A DNA stretch of 64,000 nt, taken from NCBI GenBank assembly GCA_014529385.2, contig CM043947.1:129978391-130042390 (forward strand), read 5' to 3'. The notes under the pieces were generated by a model. It was not told the origin of the DNA, ran no database searches, and saw only the letters and a program-made list of their open reading frames with translations. Positions within the stretch are counted from its first letter, which is position 1, and every line of letters starts with the position of its first letter. Positions 43,710-56,110 of this stretch are shown here, piece by piece. This stretch comes from Adiantum capillus-veneris. Lineage: Eukaryota > Streptophyta > Polypodiopsida > Polypodiales > Pteridaceae. Made by a program: the position numbers and the translations under genes.

Positions 43710-45334
43710 GGACTCATGCCAAGGGTTTTTACAATTTGTTCAAGATTTGTCACCCCTTGACCTAGGTTAGGGCACAATGGGATATGAGTGACCCATGGTG
43801 CTTGCCTGCAAAGGCATATAAGGTAGCCTCATGGTCCATTAATATCAATTTGTGGGCATTAAAAGTGAGTGAATCTTTGCTAAGGATGGCACTCAATGGC
43901 TTGCACCTGAGTAGCTCTACACAACTATGCTTTCAAAACTTTGTGAGAATGACTTAAAGACTGGATTTTCCAAAGTGGCTCACGTAGTGCCACAATGTAC
44001 TCTTCGTACCAAAGATCATGCCACAAGAGCCTTCAATTTGAAGAGAAAATCTGTCAATATGGTATGCAACCTGCAAATTATTTTAAAAAACATTACTCTA
44101 GCTATAAGAAAAATGTAGACAATCATTTAAGTCTAAGTATGTTCTACCTCAGTATCCTTATCCATTTATTTGAGATATTTCCTTGTAAGTTTGATGCTAA
44201 AAGGATCGTTTCTACCCATTGAAATTGGTGGTTTGTGTAGGTGGAAAGCACGTTTGTGCACACTATCATAAAAGGAAGCACAAAATTTTATTTCCACCAT
44301 GGTGCTTGCTACTGTTTGCACCAAATTTTGCTAATTTTCATTGCACAAATAGGAGAGTCTTGCTGAGAAACATCGGTCTTTAAAGTAGATTTAAAATTGT
44401 CAATGCTTCCTTTCCACTTGGATCCTTCATGCCCACATAGATAGCAAGAATCAAGAGTAACTTTTCCTCTCTAAGTCCAAGTCATCGAGGAAAAGAAATT
44501 GATGACCCTCCACTGCATGCAAAGCAAGCAATAGAAAGTCGAAGATTTTGTCTGACACTTCATCTCCCTATATCATACGATCTTCCACCTTGACGGAGTT
44601 GGGCTCCTATAAGAGAGCAAGTGCCTTGGATGCTTCCATATTCTCATTAAACTCTTTGACATTTTCATTTGTCTTCTCCATAATGGTTAATGTGTCCTTT
44701 TTTCTAGCCTTTTCTTTTGATTTTTCCTTGTCCATGCCTTCAAGCATAGTCAAAGCTAGAACCATGTCCCAAGCTATGAACTTGGTGTCTATACACCCTA
44801 TGCCCAAGTCTATGATCTCATCCTTATCCTCCTCTATCTTGTAGTCTCATTTAGTGAGCCCTTTGAAGAACCTCAAAAGACAAAAGGGAAAGTTCTTATG
44901 AGCCCCATACAAGTGTTTGATGAAATCCATTGGCAACCACATCACGGCAGATCATCCCTCAAACACAATTCCATATTTGGCTATGTGCTCCTCCATGTAG
45001 TTGAGAAAGCTTTGGAAGGCCTCTACAAGCAAGCATTAGGAAGAGAATGGAGTCTAGGAGAGCCTCGTTATTTGGCAGTTTAAGGGATTTTAGCCTTTAG
45101 TATTAAGAAAGCAATCAAATGACAACTTTTGAATTCAAATAGGTAGAACAACTAGTTTATTTGAATTCAAAATTTCCCCCCCAAAATGAAATTTAAAATC
45201 TAGCGGGCAAAGTATATCAAGTAGCATATCTATGGAAAGAGCTCGACGTGTAGATTCTAGATCTATAATCTCTGCTCAAATCTGAGATCACATGTAAGAG
45301 TTATGGAAGGCCAAAAATCATAAATTTATCCTCC
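43710..45334. other. Unrecognised degenerate sequence
   Basis: No motif of any retrotransposon domain is recognised. The minus strand of 44500-44830 contains a Lys/Glu-rich stretch with acidic neighbours that could be the remains of a coding region, but stops are frequent and no family is identified. 43710-43714 (GGACT) would be the Chromo-1 target duplication, whose partner is outside the window. Confidence 0.5.
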
Positions 45335-47566
45335 CTCTTTTGGGGTGAAAAGTGCATCCTTTGACCACTCTTACACCCCTCTTACACACCCACCATTCTT
45401 GCACACATGGCATGTATCTATTCGTCCAAATTTTAATCACCTCCATAATCTCATGGCAAATAAAGAGGCCCTCCTAGACCCCATCCTCTTCCTAATGGTT
45501 GGCTATAGCTTGCATGTCGATAGAGTCCTCAAACACACTCACTATGTCATGTGCTTGATCTACAATGGAAACCTTTCCAAGTTGTGCAAGGAGTGCATCA
45601 CACGATGTTTCCATGGATCTGTGCATGAGGAAGATGCTAAGAGAGGTTAGAAGTAGAGTTTTGCAAAAGGGAGAAATGAACTTAGAAAACTTACAAAGTA
45701 CTAAAAGTGTAAAATTAAAAAAATTCTTGCACAACAAAATTAAACAAGAAACCATTTGAACCGATAATTAATCAATTTTTATTTATTAATAAGAGCAAAA
45801 TTTACATGATTTGCAAGCTTTTACAGTAATACATTGTGGGAACTCAATGCCCTCACAAATAAAGCGTTTTCATTTCTAAACCAAACAACTTTGCTATTGT
45901 CAACAAAGCACTACAACTTGGGCAATCTATATCTCAGATGAAGATACTCGGAAAGATGGCCGAGGTGCCGATCATTACTTATAGAGATGTTGTGCACTAA
46001 ATCATGATGGAGACATTAGAGTTGAGAGCTTCACAGACTCCCATTGTTTTCTTCCATCTTGAATAGAGAAAGACCATTGACAACTTTCTTTGCAATATAG
46101 TATCTAAACATCAATTTCTCTCCAATCACATAGCACTTACTATTATCTCCTTAGTTATTGACCACCTTGGTTTCCCATACAACTATAAGGAATCCATTCA
46201 TTGCACTGTCTCCTTTGCAAGTCCACATTGGTAGTGTATTATGGACACCTTGCAATCCAAAGATATACACAAACATGTAAAGAAGCATGAACCATGTTAC
46301 TGTTGCTTTGTGTGATCCATAGGTACACTTCATGGCATGCACATCCATCTCCATTCTCCTTTTGGTTGCTGCTATCAATGCATTGTCTACCATAGGCCAT
46401 TCCATACTCACTGGGCTTGCTGAGTGAATGGGAGATAGATTTCCATACCCATTCTCCTAGGCATCACAAAATTATGACTTAAAAAAATATGTCCTATAAG
46501 GCAAGCACAAAAGGATAGACAACCAACATATAGCAATTTGCCAAGTTCCATGTGGATGGCTTCAAAGGTCTCTATGAAGGATTCTACTGGCTCCCACTCT
46601 ACAAACTTAGATGGAAAAATATATGCAAGAATAAATAAACAACATATATCATGCATACACTTGAAGCAGCCTATGAGATGAAAGAAAAAAATAGACAAGC
46701 CTAAGTATCTAAAGATAAGCGGGCGTACAATTTGCAAGAAAATTCAGTTGAGTTAATGTTGTACTTAATTTCAATCGAGAAGCTATATAAATATGCTACA
46801 CCTATACTAGCCTCTTACCCTCTTTACATCAATTGAACTCTATTATTCCTCCTTTGAAATGGCGACCTCGATAATCTATGTGTCTTCTTGAGACCTTGTG
46901 TGCACCTCTTAAACTACATTGTCACCCACATAAATCATTTGTAGTTGACAGTAACACAGTGAACACTGTTGTTTTCTACATTGATATAGGAAATTAAATA
47001 ACACTCCTAGGTATTGAAGAACTTGAGGATTCCATGGAAGGAAGTAGCACCACCTACACAAAGAAATATATTATTAGTCCATATACACTCATATTCTCAA
47101 TTTCATAAAGAGCAAAATCAAAAGGTATAAAAAGACGGTCAATGTCACTGCTATGTACCTCCGTGTGTAGTTTGGATCATTAGTAATATGGTAAGCATAG
47201 TGATGAGTAAATAGGAAATAGGATGCGTCTTACCTTACAAATCACCCAATGAAGCTTAATGATCTTACCAAACAATGCTTTGATGCATAAGAAGTGATTA
47301 AATCTTTAAAAAAAAGTGGTGCTATGAGAGAATACCATTTGAGAGCTAAATGGGGAATAAGGGGTAGGGAAGCTATAAAGGAAAGTAAATCCATTGAAGA
47401 GAGAAGCTATAGGAGTAGGGTACGTATCAAATCTACACTTTAAGGGAGAGATATGAAGTGAGGTTGCTTCAGGAGAGAAAGGAGGTTTCAAACCTCTACT
47501 ACAAGGGGAGGGAAAAGTGGCATTGAAGAAGGAGATGCAACTTGCAAGGCAGAGTATAGAAATGAT

Positions 47567-47628
<62 letters not shown>

Positions 47629-47945
47629 TCAACACTTTTTTGGAGGGATCTCCTTTTAAGAGAGAGGGGGAGCATCTAACAACCACTAGAGAGGGAAAAT
47701 ATTGATTATTTATCCCACTTTTTAGAAAAAGGTTCAAATGTTCGATTTTATAAGTGATTTTATCATTATATTACTAAATATTTATTTCCCTCCACCTCTA
47801 AGTCTACAATTTTGACCACTCGCTTTTAGGCCATGCCATACACAGGCACCATTTCAATCCACATGGCATCTACCCATTTGCCCAATCCATAATCTTAACC
47901 CCATGGCAAATAAAGAGGCCCTCCTAGACCCCATTCCCTTCCGAT
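45335..47945. repeat. Direct repeat pair (~160 bp) bracketing about 2.3 kb
   Basis: Segments 45335-45495 and 47795-47945 are clearly related. The best part is CATGGCAAATAAAGAGGCCCTCCTAGACCCC, found at about 45452 and 47903. They could be eroded termini of one non-autonomous element, or two copies of an unrelated repeat. No TG...CA ends or target duplication were found. The interior (45500-47790) has no recognisable domain and contains a (GA)n tract at 47572-47624. Confidence 0.5.
47572..47624. repeat. (GA)n microsatellite
   Basis: About 26 GA units, producing artefactual Arg-Glu and Leu-Ser open frames on the two strands. Confidence 0.97.
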
Positions 47946-48690
47946 GAATACGATTGTTTCTTAGCTACATAGGCATGTGATGTATCTTTTATGAATTGAT
48001 TTACCTTTTCAATTTGTGTTGGTATACTTGCAATGCCCACCTCTCTCAATTTTGTCACCACCCCAATATGAGGAGAAGCTAATGGTGCACATATATTTGG
48101 TGGATTCCAGCTTTGCAAGCTGATGAGATCTTTATTTGTGATCTTGGATGGAATTTTTATTCATCTAACTATTCTCTTTTGCCAAAATATATTGACGGAA
48201 CTACGATGGAAGACAATAAAAAAACGGTTGTCCGATGGAAGATGGCACTGGTCCGTGGTCTTTGGCTGGTGGCTGGTAGTCCATGGTCCTGGCCGGATTT
48301 CAAAGACCACTGGTAGAGTTCTAGGCAGACTTGTCTACCCAAAAGAGGCTACCCATGGGTGCATGGGAGAGTCCTACTTGGACTTGGACATCTAAGGGTG
48401 CGGGCTACACATGGGAAGTTAAAGGCTTCCTTACATCTATACAAGGAGGCCTTCTCCATGAGTATTTTCAGCACTACATCCTAGAGATGTGCACACTAGA
48501 TGCACACTCACACATCCTTGTTGAAGCCCCTTGTATTTACTACTTTCTCTAGTTGTCTAAATCGCTATCTAACCTCTATCTTGAGAGCTCACGGGTGGAT
48601 GACGCCATCACTTTGTAGTAAAGTGCTAATCTAAAGTTTTTGATTTTCCACTAATCTACTTTGCATCGTATCTCGTTCTACTTGCTACTA
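47946..48690. other. Stretch without recognised features
   Basis: Short open frames exist on both strands but none has a recognisable motif. The boundary with the Chromo-2 integrase relic is gradual, around 48.7 kb. Confidence 0.4.
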
Positions 48691-48699
48691 AATCATTAT

Positions 48700-50906
48700 T
48701 GTATTCCACATTTCTTACAATTTGACCATCACTTTTGAAATGATTAGCTGTACTTAAATTTAGCTTAGCGCTCAGTTTTTGGAATATGGCTCACAAAACA
48801 TGGTTATTAAACTTATGATTACGGTCACTTACAATATTGTTGGGTGAGCCATACATTTTTAAAGGCTCTCCACAAACTGTTGTGCTATTTATGGATTTTT
48901 ATTATAGTCTTTGCAATAATAACCTACACATTTTTGTAAGGTAGTCAACCACAACCCAATTGGAATTATGTCCATGTATAGTGGTTGGTAGTCCTACTAT
49001 AAAATCCATAGAGATACTTTTTCACTTGCCATATAGGATCTCTAAAGGATGAAGCAATCCTCATGCTTTTAATCTTTTTTGCTTATTAACCTGACACTTT
49101 TGGCAGTGAATTACACAATCTTGTACGTTTTATGTAGATGAAGCCAATAGAATTGCCAACATACAAGTGCATGTGACTCAAGGTAGCATCAGCTACCACA
49201 TTGTACTATCCTTTACAATATCTTAACTTGTAGTCATACTCGTGAAGGGTTTCAGCCCACTTGGCCTTATGTCCCTTAAAATCTCTCTATCATGCAAAGA
49301 TTTTTATGCTTTTGTAATAAAAATAAACTCTCAAATTGAGCACCATACAGATAGTTTCACCATTGCTTCAAGGCACGAATAATGACATAAAGTTCTTGCT
49401 CATAAGAATAGTAATTTTTCTAATTAGAATCTAATTTCTTACTTTTAAGAGCAACATAGCATCCTTATTGTAGAAGCATTGTGCCTATGACTTTGTTGCT
49501 AGCATCCATGTCAAGCACAAATGGTTGAAATGATCAACAATAGCTAAAATGAATGCCGTAGTTGAAGCTACTTTAAGCGTGTCAAAGATACATTGTTGGT
49601 CTTTGCCCCAACTAAAGGTCTTGACCTATTTTATTAATCGGTATGCCATAGGAATTTCAATCTTAGCATACTTGTTAAGGAATTTATGATAATAACCTTC
49701 GATGCTTAGAAAAATATAAAGTTTCTCTAGGTTTGCTGGATGAGGCCATTGTAAAATCAATACAAATTTTGCTAGATCCATTTGAAGACTACCATAAGAA
49801 ATTACATGCCCAAGTAAATGATTTCACTCTTAAGAGAATCACACTTACTGACCTTAACATAAAATTTATTCTCTTTTATATTAGATCAAACCACCAACTT
49901 GAGGTATGAAACCACATATTAAGTAGTTAGATAACTACTCCTCGATATCCATGGCTTTTGTATGACTTAGCCTATAAGGAGGCTCACTTATAGGTTTGGT
50001 TTCAAGGTCCATATCAATGTAATGTTGCACTAAATGCTCTACTAGTAGTCCTAGATGAAAATGTTGTGGAAAGACATCCTTATATTTGTGTAACAGTTGC
50101 TGGAGTTGTTGTGCTCTAGGCTCAAAGACATAAGTCTTAGTGTATTCATGAGTAGGTATTGAGAAAGAGTAAGAATAATGGGTTGAGGAAGTTCCTTCAT
50201 TAATAAACACATTATCATCAATACCTAAAGAAAAATTTGACAAATTATAAGGAATCGTGTAGCACAAAAAGAATCCATTTATTTCATCATTGTCATATAA
50301 CTTTGACATAAGTATTAGTGTGTTCATGAGTAGGTATTGAGAAAGAGTAACAATGATGGGTTGAGGAAGTTCTCATTAATAAACATGTTATCAATACTTA
50401 AAGAAAAATTTGACAAATTATAAGAAAACATATAGAACAAATATAATTCTTTTATTTCATCATTTTCATATAACTTTGACAATATTTCATAAATGAATTA
50501 GTGGAGATTGAGGTATATTTTTCTCTTGGCATCAACACATGTATTACATTGGCAAAGAACTATAAAGAGTTATGTCCATAGATCCTATCTTAAGAAGGAT
50601 CTAAGCTATGTACTATGGTCTACTCACAACCACATCATCTTGACTCATGTTCATCACTTGGAAATTCAGGTACATGTCTTGACTATCCACAAAGAGATTC
50701 TTAACCTTCATGTTCCACACCTCCTTGCCGGGTCCCTACATGAGGAGCACTACATAGCGGCATGAACTTGTGTCTGTGGTAGGTTAAAGTTTTTAACAAG
50801 CTTGTAATCCAATAAGTTGTGCATGGAACCATCATCAATCACGATATGCACATGTGTGCCCTGAATAGCGCCATCCATATGCAAAAGCTCATGATGTCCA
50901 AAGGAA
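48700..50906 (-). pseudogene. Chromo-2: heavily degraded chromovirus pol
   Basis: In sense order: protease with VIDDGSMHNLL near 50830; pre-RT block open at 49935-50327 with PPYRLSHTKAMD; an RT from which the core is missing, the sequence passing from the fingers directly to KVSKCDSLKSEI and the connection domain; RNase H at about 49240-49560 (YSYEQELYVIIRALKQW); and integrase at about 48700-49140 with ISMDFIVGLP and NIVSDRNHKF. Stops and frameshifts are frequent. It is the oldest element here. It continues right of E2 at 63071. Confidence 0.75.
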
Positions 50907-50911
50907 TTATA
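50907..50911. other. E2 target site duplication, left
   Basis: TTATA, repeated at 63066-63070 on the far side of E2. Joining the two flanks restores a continuous Chromo-2 protease upstream region. Confidence 0.9.
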
Positions 50912-51111
50912 TGTTAACCCTCACGGCTCACGGACACCATATCACCTACGACGGATGTTGTATTATTTACTTGGTAGAGTCAGGTACCGGGCTTGTCGGT
51001 CCAATAGGAAAAGGGTAAGAGTGATCGCCGATGAGAGGCGCACTCTAACTGGAACATTCAAGGGATTAGTTGGCTAAGAATGGGCGCCCACGTGTGAATG
51101 GGGTGAGCTCA

Positions 51112-51118
51112 TATAAAA
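51112..51118 (+). promoter_or_regulatory. TATA box of the E2 5' LTR
   Basis: TCATATAAAAGTC lies 200 bp into the LTR and is conserved in the 3' LTR at 62641-62647. It is the likely start of the E2 genomic RNA. Confidence 0.65.
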
Positions 51119-51219
51119 GTCAACTAAACCTAAAATTCACTCATTCTCTCATTTGTGCAATTGAAGAGTGCTCTTGCTCCATCTCCAGCTTCTTCTTCTT
51201 CATCTCCTTGTGTGTGTGT

Positions 51220-51223
<4 letters not shown>

Positions 51224-51288
<65 letters not shown>
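51224..51288. repeat. (GA)n microsatellite in the E2 5' LTR
   Basis: About 32 GA units. The 3' LTR has about 42 at the same place. Confidence 0.97.
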
Positions 51289-51290
<2 letters not shown>

Positions 51291-51529
51291 CGATCAAGCA
51301 TTGCGGCGGCATCACGGCGGCGAGGCGGTTGAGCGCGGCGTAGCGGCGTCTCCCTCTTCTTTGCGGCGAGGAATCCTCCACAAAGCAAGCGTAGAGCGGT
51401 GAGTGACACACCATCGTCCTCTTTGAGCTTACTAGTTTAGGCTTGTTGTGTGCTTGGAGCCATTTGTGGCTCGCACACGTGTATCAGCAAGTTCCTTGCA
51501 TTGACACGTGCGACATACGCGCACATTTT

Positions 51530-51547
51530 TGGCGTCGCTACCGGGGA
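51530..51547 (+). other. E2 primer binding site (tRNA-Asp-like)
   Basis: TGGCGTCGCTACCGGGGA, four bases after the LTR. It matches the plant tRNA-Asp 3' end at 15 of 18 positions by eye. The deviations in GTCGCTA are shared with E1. Confidence 0.75.
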
Positions 51548-51660
51548 ATGCCATACACTAAGCTTGAATGGCACTCTGTGCTTCTTTTGTGGTGCAATTT
51601 CAATTGTAGGAAAGGTAAGGAAGGAGGGTGTGTGTGTTGAGAAGAAGGATTTTGTGTTAT

Positions 51661-51786
51661 ACTGTGTATTCTTTTTGTTAATGGAGTTTTCAAAGGTACT
51701 GTGTTTATTCTCTGTGTATTAAAGTTGTTAGTTTTCTTTGTTAATGGAGTTTTCAAAGGTACTATGTTTTCCTTGATAATGTAAGA
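51661..51786. repeat. 63-bp tandem repeat in the E2 leader
   Basis: GTTAATGGAGTTTTCAAAGGTACT occurs at 51677 and 51740. A further relative, CTCTGTGTATTAAGGTTGTTAG, reappears at about 56980, on the far side of the PPR-containing segment. This suggests the segment between was inserted into leader repeats. Confidence 0.7.
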
Positions 51787-52001
51787 GCGATTTTGGAAAC
51801 TCTGAAAGGAGAGGAAGTCCACTTGGATGGGCTTAATTGGATAGAGAAGTTGGAAAAGGAAAGGCATAAAAATAGAGTGAGAAAAGGCAGGGAAGTAGTT
51901 TTTTTTTTGTAAAATTTTGAAAATAAAGCGGGCGAAGGTGCATAAATAGAGTGAGAAAAGTAAGTGGTCGGGCTGCGCAATCATTGTTTGTGTGTGTTTA
52001 G

Positions 52002-52291
<290 letters not shown>

Positions 52292-52399
52292 CAGACATCT
52301 TCTCTCCTTCCCTTGGGTCACTGCAAGCCGAAGAGAGAGAGAGAGAGGGAGATAGAGCTTAAAACTCTGCGCCATCTTCAGCAGGTGCCAAACGGAAAC

Positions 52400-52840
52400 C
52401 AAGGTCTGAGAGAAAGAGAGAGAGGCCATCTCTTTGCATCCACTAGAAACAGCCTATAGATTTTTGGTCCTGCTCATGTGGCGCATATTTCGTAATCAAT
52501 GCACTCTAGGAGACAACATTACAGACAGGAATGTCCTCAAGCACTTTCTGTGCTCCCTAAAGTACACCAGATTTAGCCTACATATCGACCAAGGCATTGC
52601 GAAGCACGACAATTTTTTACAACCCGAGACTAACCATATCAGAGTGAATTTTGAAGCCCATATCGACATCCTGCATAGAGCCACATCCCTTCAAGATGCA
52701 CACGTAGGTGATTTCATCCGGACAAAGGCCCTCACTTTGCATCGACCGAGCCTCCATTGTAAGATGAGGACTACTATAGCACGATATGGGAGACACCCAG
52801 TACGGCTATTTACAAAGGCGAGCATAAAGGAGTGGAGCAG
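52400..52840 (-). pseudogene. PPR-repeat pseudogene fragment, minus strand, inside the E2 leader
   Basis: Read on the minus strand with frameshifts, the sequence gives CILxGCGSMQDVDMGFKIHSD, then a decayed block related to LGNALVDMYAKCG, then ALI and IGCFxxMQRDG. These are the helices of a pentatricopeptide repeat protein of the plant PLS type. It is in the opposite orientation to the fragments at 53323-54450. Host PPR proteins bind organellar RNA; this piece is non-functional. Confidence 0.6.
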
Positions 52841-52865
52841 ACCTTGGTGCGCAGTCTTCAACTGC

Positions 52866-53287
<422 letters not shown>

Positions 53288-53322
53288 TCAGCAAACAGGG
53301 AAAACGATCTACGCTCCTTTTT

Positions 53323-54450
53323 TACCTGCACAGTAGGATTCATGTTGATATTGTTAGCCAAGTGCTGTTGACAAAAAACTCCATGCTAGGCACTGCCTTG
53401 CTTGGCATGTATGCCAAATGCGGTGTTGTTCATAAAGCACAAAGAAAGTGCTCGATGAGCTTCCTGTCTGGAATGCTGTCTCTTGGATTGCTTTGATCGC
53501 GGGATATGCCCAATAAAGGTAGGGCCAGGAAGCGTTGGGCTGTTTTCAGCAGATGCAAAGAGAGGGCAACTCTCCCAAATACAATCACCTACGCTTGTAT
53601 CTTCAAGGCATGTGGCATTATGCAGATGATGATATGTGCAAAAGAAGTCACGATTATATTGTTAGCCGGAGGTTGTTGGAAAAAAACGAGGTACTTGGCA
53701 CTGTCTTGGCATGTATACCAAATGTGGTCCACTTGTGAAAGCACTGAAAGTGCTTGTGGAGCTTAATGTTCGAGGTGGCATCTCTTGGAATGCACTGACT
53801 GCAGGATATCCACAAGAGGAGAAGGGCTAGGAAGCTGTGGACTGTTTCCAGCAGATGTGAAGCGAGAGCTATCTCCATATGCAGTCGTCTATGTGTATAT
53901 CTTAAAGGCATGTGGCTCTATGCAAGATGCTGATATGGACACAAAAATTCACAGTGATATTGTTACTCAGATGCTATTGAAAAGAGATGTCATGCTGACA
54001 CTCCCTTGGTCGATGTGTATGCCAAATGTGGTGCACTTGAGAGAGCACAAATAGTGCTCGAGGATCTTTTTGTTCGGAACAACATCTCTTGGAATGCACT
54101 TATTGCGGGATACGCACAACAGAAGTCTGGCTAGAAAGCTCTAGGCTATTTTCAGCAGATGCGTAGTTAGGGCCTTTGTCCAGATGCAATCACCTACACA
54201 TGCATCCTGAAGGCATGTGGCTCTACGTAAGATGCTGATATGGCACAAAAATTCACAATTTCTTTGTTCGTCAAAGGATTTTGAAAATAGAAGTCATGGT
54301 TGGCACTCCCTTGGTCGATATGTATATCAAATGTAGTACGCTTCAGAAAGCATAAAAAAGTGCTTGAGCTGCTTCTTGTCTTGAATGTCGTCTCTTGGAA
54401 TGCACTGATCTCTAGACTGTTTTCGGCAGATGCAAAGTGAGTGTATCTCT
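53323..54450 (+). pseudogene. PPR-repeat pseudogene, plus strand, inside the E2 leader
   Basis: Roughly three to four ~300-bp repeat modules are readable with frameshifts. Each has KIHxDIV, LGTALLGMYAKCG, ALIAGYAQ, FQQMQREG and TYxCILKACGSMQDADM in order. These are the P, L and S motifs of plant PPR proteins. Stops and indels occur in every module. The near-uniform modules recall the large lineage-specific PPR families of ferns and lycophytes. Confidence 0.8.
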
Positions 54451-54782
54451 CACCATTCAGTCAACTATAATTTTGTCTTGAAGGCATGTGAGATTATCAG
54501 TAAGAGAAGGACAATACCATCACTCTTCTTCTCGTAGCTAGCTAACTCCTTTGCTAAACATTACTAGTGCTTCAATCACTTAGAGAATTTTGATAGCAGC
54601 CCATTTGGCTCTAACTTAGTGAATACCATGAACTTCGTGGTGATTCCCGTTGATACCACGTGTGGCTCTCTACTACATGAGCTGTAGGTTTGCTCTTTTG
54701 TTTCCTCGTGTTGAATGTCGTTTATGCCCAATGCCAGTGTAGGATGATATGACAGACATGCGTATGCAACAAGTATGCTGTT

Positions 54783-55244
54783 ATGACTCCAGTAAGGCCC
54801 TCCTCCCTTCTACTTACTACTTGCTATCATGTCAACATATTTAAGGTTTTTGATTACCTCGTTGACAGTACATATGGGGTGAAGTTGGAGAAAGCGAGGA
54901 GAGAGAGACAAGATGTTGCTACAGCTCGAAAGAAAGTTGATCAAGCAAGCTATTCCAGGGCCCCCTTGCATCAAGCAATTGCAGATGCTGAAGTAGAAAT
55001 TGATTTTCTTATTTTGGCTCTAGTTGAACATGGGATCGTTGTAAGGCTAAGAGGATTCTCCTGTACGATTATTCTGCAAAGATGCTCTGCATTGGGATAC
55101 CTGATTTTTATCTTAATACTTGAATGTGATGGAGGTGCTAGTATTTATAATGAGAATTCTGTGGCTATGTTGCAAGGTGTGAATGTTTTAAAAGATCTAG
55201 AAACAACACAAGTTGCTCTTAGCTACTTTGTGTCTGTGCAATAA
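54783..55244 (+). CDS. Unidentified 153-aa ORF in the E2 leader
   Basis: An ATG-initiated open frame. It has a charged region (LEKARRERQDVATARKKVDQ) likely to be helical, then a more hydrophobic C-terminal half. No family is recognised. It sits between two PPR pseudogene blocks, so it may be part of captured host DNA or a chance ORF. Confidence 0.3.
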   Translation: MTPVRPSSLLLTTCYHVNIFKVFDYLVDSTYGVKLEKARRERQDVATARKKVDQASYSRAPLHQAIADAEVEIDFLILALVEHGIVVRLRGFSCTIILQRCSALGYLIFILILECDGGASIYNENSVAMLQGVNVLKDLETTQVALSYFVSVQ

Positions 55245-55559
55245 GAGTAATATTCAAAAGCTTCTAGAGAAGATATTGTGCCTCTGTCAATAAGGCTATT
55301 ACATCTCTCTTTACATAAAAGAAGCTTTTATGTTCATATTTGCACTCCTTTTCACATACATTGTAAATACCTGGCCATGGGACCAGATGGTAATTGCTTT
55401 ATTCTAAAATAGTGTGACCTTGAGAGCAACATCTCGTTATTGGACAAACCAGAATTTGTTTAAATGTATCTTGTGAATCCTGCCCAAAAAAGAGGGTTGC
55501 GGGGTGTTTGGGCAAAATATTGTGCCACTGCACACGAAAACATATATCAACGCATGCAA

Positions 55560-56110
55560 AGAGAGTGCCTTTGTCTTGATGAAATCACCTACGAGTGCAT
55601 ATCTTGATTGCATCAAGCAAGGGCCTCTCTCTTGATGCAATCACATGCGTGTGCTTCTTGAAGACACATGGATCTACGCAAGATGCTGATATGGGCATAA
55701 AAATTCACGTTGATATTGTTGGTAAAGGGTTGCTGAAAAAGATATCGTGCTTGGCAATGCCTTGGTTGACATGTTTGCTAAATTTGGTGCACTTCAGAGA
55801 ACACCATAACTTCTCGAAAAGCTTCCTATCCAGAGTGTGGACTGATTGTGGGATTTACCCCAAAGGGGGCAAGCCAGAAAGCTCTACTTTGTTTTCAACA
55901 TATTTGAAGTGATAGCTCTGGTCTGTTCTCAGCAGATTAGAATCGATGGCCTCTCTCATGATTGCAAGATTTTCTCCAAAAGGGCAGTGTAAGAAAGCTC
56001 TAGGCTGTTTTCAGCAGATGCAAAGCAAGGAATCTTGGAGAAAGATGTCATGCTTGGCCATATTTTAATCAATACATATATCAAATGGGGTGCCCCAAAG
56101 ACTACAACTT
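55560..56110 (+). pseudogene. Further PPR-repeat pseudogene fragments in the E2 leader
   Basis: Modules reading GSTQDADMGIKIHVDIV, then a frame-shifted LGNALVDMxAKFGAL-like block, and a second, poorer module at about 55990-56100. They are related to the block at 53323-54450 and equally broken. Confidence 0.65.

Larger units (their letters stand above)
50912..51525 (+). repeat. E2 5' LTR (614 bp)
   Basis: TGTTAACCCTCACGG to GCGCACA. TATA box TATAAAA at 51112-51118. (GA)n at 51224-51288. Homologous to the E1 LTR, including the flanks of the microsatellite. Confidence 0.94.

Noticed and set aside
44548-44844. A host gene at 44.5-44.9 kb
   Set aside because: Open frames exist on both strands, but no domain, splice structure or codon pattern supports a gene.
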